DNA of 64,000 bases, taken from NCBI GenBank assembly GCA_012295275.1, contig CM022677.1:10010351-10074350 (forward strand), read 5' to 3'. The notes beneath the pieces are model-generated. The model did not search any database. It was not told where the DNA came from and worked only from the letters and a program-made list of their open reading frames with translations. Below are positions 56,314 to 64,000 of the stretch, in pieces. The position numbers and the translations under genes are program-made. Numbering within the stretch: position 1 is the stretch's first letter; each line of letters opens with the position of its first letter. The stretch is from Chrysomallon squamiferum (lineage: Eukaryota; Mollusca; Gastropoda; Neomphalida; Peltospiridae).

Positions 56314-56346
56314 GGATCTGATGGAGTGGAACTGAACACAATCAGT
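56314..56346 (+). repeat. 33-bp fragment matching the downstream gene
   Basis: ggatctgatggagtggaact and the following bases match 57316-57348 in the coding region of the secreted-protein gene at 31 of 33 positions by eye. The surrounding frame (56326-56508) does not otherwise resemble that protein, so this looks like a short duplicated or converted piece, or part of a decayed paralogue. Confidence 0.65.
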
Positions 56347-56835
56347 GTTACGAGGCATTCATTCAATCGACAAGGCATATTGCGTACGAGTCTCCCAAAG
56401 GAGTTTGTTCCACACGTGTCCAGCGACAGATGCACCAATTCTTCTGCTCACCACACCATTCCCGTCTATGACAATGTGACGACTGTAAGGTACCAGCCTG
56501 AGTACTGAACAAATGAGCAATGCATGTTCAAAATAAGGAATGTGTTGATAAACAGACCTGAACCTTCTTTGCTAGGATGTCTTGTCAAAAATTATTTTCT
56601 GTTCGATAACTGATACTAAGCATCAATATTTACTTTTTGTAAAGAGTATATCAACTATGATCTTTGTAAACGAAATAAATTATTGTGCTAAAGGATTTGA
56701 TTACAAAATTTAGTTTATAAAACTAAATATAACCAAGGTTGACAGCTGGCATTAAGTTACTTGATATTTGTAGAGAGGTTCGTTGAACGATTGAGTAATA
56801 ACGCTGACTGGAGACCGATCAGTACAGTCACGTCA

Positions 56836-56847
56836 CACGTGTATAAA
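56836..56847 (+). promoter_or_regulatory. E-box plus TATA box upstream of the secreted-protein gene
   Basis: CACGTG (56836-56841) directly abuts TATAAA (56842-56847), about 70 bp before the ATG. Overlapping cgtcac steps precede it. A start site about 25-30 bp downstream would give a 5' UTR of roughly 40-50 nt. Confidence 0.6.
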
Positions 56848-56917
56848 CCAGCTGAGCTACAGCAGCCGGGCCCTGTTGTGTCTTCTCATACGTAACTAGT
56901 TTTGAGACTTTGGAAAA

Positions 56918-58726
56918 ATGTATGTTGTGAAGACCGTTCTACTTTTAGCGTTCTGCAGATTATGTCTGGGCAACATTCACCCATTACCAGCCTCCGAGGT
57001 TCGAGATAAACACCAGATACATTTTCGATCAAACGCTTTGTCAAAGAAGGTAGTGTTTTTAACAGGCTACGAAATCATTAATTTTTACTTCTGTCTGAAG
57101 AAAACAAGCACGGTAAAAATCTCCAGTTTACGATACTCCAATGGCAACGACCCCGAAGTCATCACAGCAGTTTTAAACCACAAAAACTTGGGATCCGTTG
57201 TCACCATATCACCAGAAAAAGCTGGAGATAACTGGAATGTTTTTCATTCTAGTAGCGAGATGAAAGGATCAGTAATTCTGGAAAGAGGTTGGTATATTTT
57301 AAAGCTCCAGGTTCACGGATCTGATGGAGTGGAACTGGACACAGTCAGTCTAGATATTGATGACAGCAGTCTCGCGCAGGACATGCTGGAGTGTAAACTT
57401 CACTGTACGAGTGATCTGCCCCATCTGAACTCTTCGCCTCGAATTAATGTTGACAAAAAAGCTAAACTTAGACAGAAAAGTTACCCATCTAAATGTGCGG
57501 AAGAGGACAATGTGAAAATACCAGTATTCCTCGACAGCGTGAAAGAATACAAACTAATAGCTACTCTACCAGTGTATAAAGCTTTTTTAAACAGAAGAGA
57601 ACCAAATAATACTCACTGTGTTGCTTTGTCTCCTCTCTACTGGAGTTTTACCCACCTCTGTTTGAACAAAACAAATAATCATTTATTTTCAAGTTCGGCA
57701 ACTTTGAAAGTGTATCCAGGACCTGATACATCGAAAATAGCCGTAATTGAAATTTCATTCATGTTAAAAGGAAGATCAGAAGGTTACATAGATGCTGATA
57801 TTGGGTCAATCTTCAGTCTAAAAATCAAACCAGTGACCTCATTTGTAAAAATACAGGTTTCATACATTGACAGAAACAAAAATTTAGTTTCACTCAAAGA
57901 AGCTGGTTTAAAACCCGGGGAATCTGATGTCGAGTGGCAAATCCCAAACTTTTCTTGGATCGAACACAACGTAAATCTGATAAAAATTTTATTGTCTGCA
58001 CAGGATGTATTTTCCATTTGTATGGAAGAAATAAAATTGGCAAGAAAACCTATGAAACCTGAAAAACATTTTCCTATATACACCAGTAACGAGTTCACTG
58101 TTATAGGTGTTGATGTAGACTTTTGGTGGAGAACTCCGGAAACCATGAAAGTATATGTAAAAAATACTGACAAACTTTATAGAAAAGTAGACTATTTTAA
58201 AATAATTCTTCCAGTTCCTTGGTCAGAGGGTTACAGTGAGACACTTGTTATCTATCAAGATGGAAACGTACGCCTGCTGCCCCTCCCTCCTGCAGGATTA
58301 GACTGGATTCCGTTTGGAACATCAGTTGTGGTTGGAACATGTGATGTTGACCTGATCAGACCTGCTGCTCCCATTGATCAAGTGGATATCGACGTCGATA
58401 AACGAGAGCTGAAGATTCTTTACAGAAATGGAGAAAAAGCAAAGGTGACGTTGATTTCGAAAGTGGACAGAACGGAACTCGTTGTTTCTGATCTCATGTT
58501 TAAACAGTCCAGTAAGGGATTTCCATTTGCCACATTCCGATCAATGTACGTCGACGCGGGCAACACAGACAGCGACAGCATCATGGTGGACAGCTCCAGC
58601 GTGTTCGGTGTCATGGAGAACCTGAATGGTGTACATGGAAAAACATTTACACTTTTCAGACGATGCGAATCCAAACATCTTACTCTCAGTCCGGATATCC
58701 ATCTGGAGTTATTGCGCACTCGCTAA
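56918..58726 (+). CDS. Intronless gene for a predicted secreted 602-residue protein, unknown function
   Basis: The longest intact frame in the window. Residues 1-18 (MYVVKTVLLLAFCRLCLG) form a clear signal peptide with cleavage expected near 18. No later membrane segment, so secretion or lumenal residence is likely. Residues 45-150 (LTGYEIINFYFCL...GWYILKLQVHG, GVELDTVSLDIDD) and 265-375 (GRSEGYIDAD...PNFSWIEHNVN, ICMEEIKL) look like two related beta-sandwich modules of carbohydrate-binding type (inference). Residues 392-600 are a conserved-looking C-terminal unit with DFWWRTPETMKVYV, GLDWIPFGTSVVVG, PFATFRSMYVDAGNTDSDS and RRCESKHLTLSPDI. I recall similar uncharacterised secreted proteins in molluscs but no known function. 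NNT, NKT and similar sites allow N-glycosylation. Lack of introns suggests an old retrocopy or naturally intronless family. The ATG follows a TATA box and is the first in frame. Confidence 0.88.
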   Translation: MYVVKTVLLLAFCRLCLGNIHPLPASEVRDKHQIHFRSNALSKKVVFLTGYEIINFYFCLKKTSTVKISSLRYSNGNDPEVITAVLNHKNLGSVVTISPEKAGDNWNVFHSSSEMKGSVILERGWYILKLQVHGSDGVELDTVSLDIDDSSLAQDMLECKLHCTSDLPHLNSSPRINVDKKAKLRQKSYPSKCAEEDNVKIPVFLDSVKEYKLIATLPVYKAFLNRREPNNTHCVALSPLYWSFTHLCLNKTNNHLFSSSATLKVYPGPDTSKIAVIEISFMLKGRSEGYIDADIGSIFSLKIKPVTSFVKIQVSYIDRNKNLVSLKEAGLKPGESDVEWQIPNFSWIEHNVNLIKILLSAQDVFSICMEEIKLARKPMKPEKHFPIYTSNEFTVIGVDVDFWWRTPETMKVYVKNTDKLYRKVDYFKIILPVPWSEGYSETLVIYQDGNVRLLPLPPAGLDWIPFGTSVVVGTCDVDLIRPAAPIDQVDIDVDKRELKILYRNGEKAKVTLISKVDRTELVVSDLMFKQSSKGFPFATFRSMYVDAGNTDSDSIMVDSSSVFGVMENLNGVHGKTFTLFRRCESKHLTLSPDIHLELLRTR

Positions 58727-58828
58727 TCAGTACCTGTTATTGTTGTCGTTCTGTTAATGAAGAAACACTCTTAGCAAGTTACTTTTTGTCAAAATTAGAT
58801 AAGTAAAAGATATTGTTTATGAAAATGT

Positions 58829-58841
58829 AATAAATAATAAA
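58829..58841 (+). terminator. Poly(A) signals of the secreted-protein gene
   Basis: Two overlapping AATAAA hexamers (58829-58834 and 58836-58841) about 105 bp after the stop codon. Confidence 0.7.
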
Positions 58842-58908
58842 AGTCAAACAATTCGTTATCAGCTTTCTCCACCTGTGTCTTTGACACTAATATCACCACC
58901 ACTGGAAG

Positions 58909-58920
58909 AACACACACACA

Positions 58921-58968
<48 letters not shown>
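58909..58968 (+). repeat. (CA)n microsatellite
   Basis: About 60 bp of CA repeat with few interruptions just past the gene's 3' end. Confidence 0.95.
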
Positions 58969-58971
<3 letters not shown>

Positions 58972-58979
58972 ACACCCGT

Positions 58980-60001
58980 AAACATTCTAAAATCAGCAGC
59001 AGTTCAAAAAATAATTACTTAATGTTATTTCCCGCTGATATCCATTTCTTTGTTTATTCTCTTTTTTGGTGTTTATTCACTATCTGTTAATAAGTACACA
59101 AAAGCCACACTCTAATTCTCCCTCACTCCAAAAAAAGCAGAAGTCTTCTATATTGCTGAGAACAGAACACACTTTTAAGCAGATAGAAAGTAAAGTAAAT
59201 AATAAAAAAATACTTCATAGTATATATTTTATTCCTTGTAAATTCATATTAGTCAAATAAAAATTGCTAGTGACAAAACTTGCAACTGGTAGGTTAATAA
59301 AACATTCAACTTCAGTGTTGATAACCTCGGCATGTACTTAGGATGGTCACAAGCCGCACTAACGTTTATTTTAAAAATCCTGTTTTAAAAACAAACAAAC
59401 AACGAAAACACATTAAATGTTAAAGATCAAATCAAATTATATTAAAATTACTATAATATTATAATATCTGTCTTCTTTTTTTCCAGTCATTAACTTAATG
59501 TATGAATTAAATATCATTAAGTTGTGACATTACAATAAATTAGTTCAATCTAAATTTGTTAACAGTCAGTGTGAAACTACATTAAAGTAACATGACATTT
59601 CACACGTAAAGCCCTATTAGCGCTCATGTTTATTGTTATTGTATGGTATTATTGTATGAGTTTCAGATTTCCAGTTCACAATCTTATATCTGAAGCAATT
59701 TCTATGCTGAAATAAAACAAGTTTATTTTTGCATTCAGCTTTGTTAGATTAAGCTTACATTTGTCATTAATTTGTACTATTAATAAGATTTTAGAATAAA
59801 AAGTATTTAACAATTTCAAAATACGTGTGCAATGTAAAATGTTCTAGTGCTACTCCCAGATGATTTTGCTCAACAACATTCTATACTATTCCAAACGACA
59901 TGTTCCATTCAGTGTTCTTCTGATCAACACTTTTGTTAAAAGTTATTTTATTTACTTATAAATATATAGTTTTGCTAGCAGACTCTTTACATATATCATC
60001 A

Positions 60002-60039
<38 letters not shown>

Positions 60040-60440
60040 GATTAGGAGAAAAACAGCTGATATAGAATGCCCCAGTAAAAAGAGACTACGTTGGGCATCA
60101 GCTAATAAAATGAACATAACAAAATAAAAAATAGAAATGATAATAATGATGTTTCCTAACTGAGTAATGTTTCGCTTTCTCCATGGTAACAAGTTTCCTA
60201 GCAAACTTGACATTCATGTTTTGTTCACTGCTGGCAACAAGCTTCAAACATGGATGTTGAGGGATATTTGATTTAGAATATCTAAAATCATGAAAGCAAT
60301 TATTAAAATTTAAAGTTTCCCCAAAACAAAGATTCTTGTGTTTATAATACTGTTTAATAACACTGATTACCAGAGTCAAGTCTGAATTGATCATTACCAG
60401 AATGTCTAAAGCAAGTTCATTTACACTCATAAATAGCTGT
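58980..60440. other. Intergenic, no gene seen
   Basis: AT-rich; TTA run at 60005-60040. A minus-strand frame at 60098-60502 lacks gene-like support. Confidence 0.5.
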
Positions 60441-60452
60441 TTTATGGTATCA

Positions 60453-60483
60453 GGACAATTGCCCCCTGGACAACTTCCCCCAT
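60453..60483 (+). repeat. Tandem pair ggacaattgcccc/ggacaacttcccc
   Basis: Two 15-16 bp units. This C-run plus ggacaa(t/c)t motif is one I recall from transposon ends and satellites in several invertebrates; assignment to a family is not possible here. Confidence 0.5.
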
Positions 60484-60869
60484 TTTTCTTCAAATATACC
60501 ATTCAGAATGACCTTTAAGCAACATTCCAATAAATTAGTCAAACAGTTACATTAAAGTTGATTAAAGGCATTTGGATTACTAATTCCAATAAATTAGTCC
60601 AAGCTAACTAGCGTCAGCTAATTACTAATTAATAACTTTGATCTGCAAAAAGTCTGCTAAAACAGCTTATAAAAATCATCTAACATCAAAGGTTCTTATT
60701 CATTGACCATGTGTATCCTGTATTAAAATATATTATTATCTCTATTAATGTCGCCGTCGTTGCCATCGTAAAGGTGTTATTCGTTAACCTTTTCGTATAC
60801 TTATAGTTGTTTTTTTAACCCTTTTTAATAGCTTATTCTTACCATCTTAACGTGCATATTTTAGTTTTT

Positions 60870-61600
60870 AATACGGATGGGCACGGTCAGAAAATAACAG
60901 CGAACAAAACACGAAAACGAATAATCAGTACACCAATAACATTAGAGGCAACGCCGGTACGACGGCAACGACGACGGCAATAACAGAAATTACAATAATA
61001 TGTTTTTATATGTGATGCGCCCGCTCAGAAATTATGAGGAAAAATTTATAAAACGCGCTAAAGAATAATCAGAAATATCCAATAAAACTAGGAACAACGC
61101 CGTTACGACGGCAGTGACGACGACATTAACAGCGATAATAATAATATATTCTAATAGAGAATGCGCACGGTCACAAAATAAGAATAACAGCGAATAAAAA
61201 GCGAAAAAGAATAATGAGGAGTACACCAAGACCTTTAGAACAAAGCAGATACGACGGCGACATTATTGGAAATAGCAATTATATTTTCTGACATAGGATG
61301 TGGACCCTATAAATGTTCGAATAATAGTTAATAAAAAGCAAAAGAATAAGCAGAAGTACACCGAGGACATTGAGAACGACGCCGTTAATAGAGATAATAA
61401 TCATTTATTTTAATATAGGACGGGCACAGTAAAAAAAAAGAGAATAACAGCGAATAAAAACGGAGACGAATAATCATGAGTACATTAATATGTACGGCGG
61501 TAAAGACAGCGACAATAATAGCAGTTACAAAAATATATTTTAAAAGGTGATGCACCCGCTCATGAGGTATGAGGAATAAGTAATAAAAAGCGCTACCACT
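60870..61600 (+). repeat. ~130-bp degenerate satellite, about 6 copies
   Basis: Unit contains a gcacggtcagaaaataacag anchor, gcgaataaaaagcg, aagaataatcag, gtacacc, acattgagaacaacgccgtt and acgacggcaacgacgacg followed by aataatata. Anchors at about 60890, 61018, 61164, 61302, 61421 and 61551 give spacings of about 120-146. A gtcgccgtcgttgccatcgt segment at 60748 is the same motif in reverse complement. Confidence 0.85.
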
Positions 61601-62960
61601 AACTCTATCCCTAACCCAATAGACTAACCCAAACCCTAATCTAACCGAGATTTCAGCTCTCACTCTAAATCTATCCCTAGTCGTTAAACTTAACTCTAAT
61701 GTTAGCACTAGTACTAACCCTATTAATGAAATTGTTTCCCTGGAAATCAGAAGCACACAATAAACTTTAAATAACCTTAACCCTAACCCTAGTCCAACTT
61801 CGAAATCTAATCCTACCCAATTCCCCGATCTTAATTCTTATGCAGACGCTACTTCTAATCGTGATCATAAAAATATTTTTCACATTATCATACTTAAATA
61901 ATAAAATTTACAGTACCCTAACCCTAACTGTAACCACTGACTCTGATGCTAAAGAAGTGCCTAACCTACATTCTTATGCAAAGACTATTTCTTACCCTGA
62001 CTCTAAAAGTACTTTGCACATTATCATAACCCTAAGGCTAACCCAAACACTAACACTAACCCTAATCTTAGCCCTAACCATAACTCTAACCCTAATCCTA
62101 ACCCTTACCCTAACCCTAACCATAAACCTCCTCTAACTCTACCACTAACCCTAGCTCAACTTCTAAACCTAATCCTACCCAAGTCCACAACATGGATACT
62201 TAAGTTAACACTGCTCCTAATGGTGACTATAAAATTATTTTGCACATTATCATAACACTGATAGTAAAAGTTAAATAACCTGAGCCCTAACCCTAACCTA
62301 GCCCAACTTCTAAACCTAATTTCCCAACCTTAATTCTTAGGCAAAGTATCATCGTAAAATTATTTTTCACTTTATCATAACATTCATAGTAAAATATACA
62401 ATATCCTAGCCCTAACCCTAACCCTAACCCTAATCCTAACCCTAATCCTAACCCAGACTCTACACCTAACTCTAAATCTAACCCTAAGGAAGTTGTTAAA
62501 GCTAACTTTAATGTTAACAGTAGTACTAATTCTGATCATAAAACTGTTTTCCAGATTATCATAAGACACATAATAAACTTTAAATAACACTCACTCTAAC
62601 CCTAACCCTTTGACTAACTCTAACCCAGACTCTATCCCTAACTCTATACCTAACCCTAACAAAGTCGTTAAAGTTAGCTCTAATGTTAACAGTAGTAATA
62701 ACTCTGATCATAAAACTGTTTTTTCTGATTATCATAAGACACATATAAATGTTAAATAACCCTAACCATACCTAAACAATTTTTACATTATCGTAATGCT
62801 ATTCCTAACCGAAACACTAACACTAATCTTAGCGCTATCGTAATCCTAACCCTAACCCTAACCCTAATGCTAAACGTAGCCCTAATGAAGAGAATAAACT
62901 TAATCCTGATGCTAACACCATTTCTAACCCTGACCCTAAAGGTGTATTTAAAAATGACAG
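61601..62960 (+). repeat. Telomere-repeat composite satellite
   Basis: Degenerate (CCCTAA)n tracts alternate with a ~90-bp module that includes tctaatgttaacagtagtac, tgatcataaaactgtttt, cacattatcataa and ataaactttaaataac. Modules lie at about 61680, 61840, 61975, 62200, 62335, 62490, 62680, 62770 and 62885. Best-kept telomeric runs are near 62085-62125, 62405-62455 and 62840-62870. A lone inverted unit is at 30650-30877. Confidence 0.88.
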
Positions 62961-63179
62961 TAAATTTAGGCATAAATGATGATGCATGAATACTGAAATA
63001 TCTGATATTCAGAATTGTAAAAAGAAATTACCTTGAAAGGCTGAGTATATTAAATATTCTTAGCTTTTAGGAATTATTTTACTATTAATAAGTTATTGAT
63101 AATCCAAACAGCTTTCTAACCCTATGGTTATTCATAATAATGTTATCTCCAAAATATCGTTATTGTGTCTCTCTACAAA

Positions 63180-63560
63180 TCAGTTTACTTGCCTGCCGGT
63201 ATGTCAGTCTGACTATCTGTCTAGCTATCTATCTATCCATCTATCTATAAAACACAGATATACAAATATAAGCACTCTAATCTTACAAAAACCCATCCAT
63301 ATAACACATGAACTTACACATGAATTTATTACTCATACACATGCCTATCAGCTTAGCTCTCTATACATATATCTCTGTATCTATCTGTATGTCTCTCATC
63401 TATATCTCTTCCTCTTTGACTATCTATCTCACTAATTATATATCCCTCTCATTATACATATCTCTCTCTCTGTATGTCTGTCTCTATATCTGTCTGTCTA
63501 TCAAACTTCCAGTCTATCTTTTCATCTCTCTCTCAAAAATACATACACATTCTTGCACAC
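63180..63560 (+). repeat. TATC/TCTC-rich low-complexity tract
   Basis: Same composition as 37261-38270: ctatctatctat and tctctctgtatgtctgtct words. Long open frames across it are composition effects. Confidence 0.85.
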
Positions 63561-64000
63561 ACATTATGCATATATACCCATTTTCTCTCAGTAATAAAAC
63601 ATCACATATTTACAGCTTACTTACACATATACACATTCAAATTATATCTAACACACTTAGCTAGATGAATGTGACAGTGTAGGAGGGCAAATACAGAAGG
63701 ATGAAATTCTCTTTGTCCTCCCAATATTGGTCAGTTGTATTTGACAATATCTGTATTTTTGAAGAATTATCATTCACTTTAGTGTGAACACTGTCACTGC
63801 ATACTAACAGAGAGTCACATTTTGATGGATTCTCATTTACAATCATTTAAACATAATTTTTTTCAAAATATGGACTTATCTTGATTGTTTTATTCTATAC
63901 ACATAATGATCTCCTTCTAAGTTGTTCTCATAGACATGGATCCCTCAGCATGCAATGTTGTTTAAGCACATCAGGATCCACAGAACTCACAGAAAATTTA
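63561..64000. other. Window end, no gene seen
   Basis: A minus-strand 61-codon frame at 63661-63846 has ordinary amino acid content but no supporting splice, start or family signal. Could be a partial exon of a gene beyond the window. Confidence 0.35.

Noticed and set aside
60098-60502. 134-codon minus-strand frame
   Set aside because: Starts in the C-rich tandem pair and ends in TTA-repeat flank; no motif, no codon structure.
61385-62973. Thr-Leu and Arg-Val repeat frames
   Set aside because: Translations of (CCCTAA)n on either strand.

Overview
This is an AT-rich eukaryotic (metazoan) nuclear window, crowded with microsatellites and old duplications. Its coding islands are short and intron-split, with GT..AG boundaries. 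The organism is probably a lophotrochozoan and most likely a mollusc. The basis is a RING/coiled-coil/beta-propeller TRIM-type gene, ZNF862-like hAT transposase remains, a LINE reverse transcriptase of a type I associate with mollusc genomes, and a hairpin carrying an aagggagataactc-type core that I recall from mollusc non-coding DNA. The taxonomic call is inference. I saw no tRNA, rRNA, CRISPR array or bacterial-type operon.

Layout. 0-7.3 kb: minus-strand exon remnants (1.4-2.3 kb), a decayed minus-strand transposase-like copy (2.4-4.7 kb) and a decayed plus-strand hAT transposase (5.7-7.3 kb). 7.9-11.5 kb: a block repeated in inverted orientation at 41.7-43.0 kb, overlapping the phase-consistent 3' end of a minus-strand gene (exons at 11.4, 9.5 and 9.4 kb). 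12-19.5 kb: AT-rich repeats, a dead LINE reverse transcriptase (17.3-17.6 kb), a local direct duplication (15.7/19.1 kb) and a block repeated inverted at 52.6-53.3 kb. 20.7-22.7 kb: a TRIM-like gene with an intact RING and coiled coil but a broken propeller. 24.4-29.5 kb: minus-strand exon islands, including a clear but broken MCC (colorectal mutant cancer protein)-like exon. 30.6-31.1 kb: a telomere-repeat composite abutting a MULE-type transposase fragment. 33.1-35.9 kb: a small plus-strand gene model with start codon and matching exon phases. 36-38.3 kb: a GATA/TATC strand-switch region with a 42-bp minisatellite. 39.0-41.6 kb: four minus-strand exon islands. 43.3-51.3 kb: plus-strand exon islands, palindromes and a GC-rich fold-back. 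56.9-58.7 kb: one long intact intronless gene for a predicted secreted 602-residue protein, with TATA box and poly(A) signals. 60.9-63.0 kb: a ~130-bp satellite running into a long degenerate (CCCTAA)-based composite satellite.

The window reads as a duplication-rich region where gene pieces were copied, inverted and partly killed. Several breaks are in-frame TGA codons, compatible with CGA-to-TGA decay. The one gene that looks fully alive is the secreted-protein gene. The TRIM N-terminal half, the 33-36 kb gene and the 9.4-11.5 kb gene end are plausible but unproven without transcripts.
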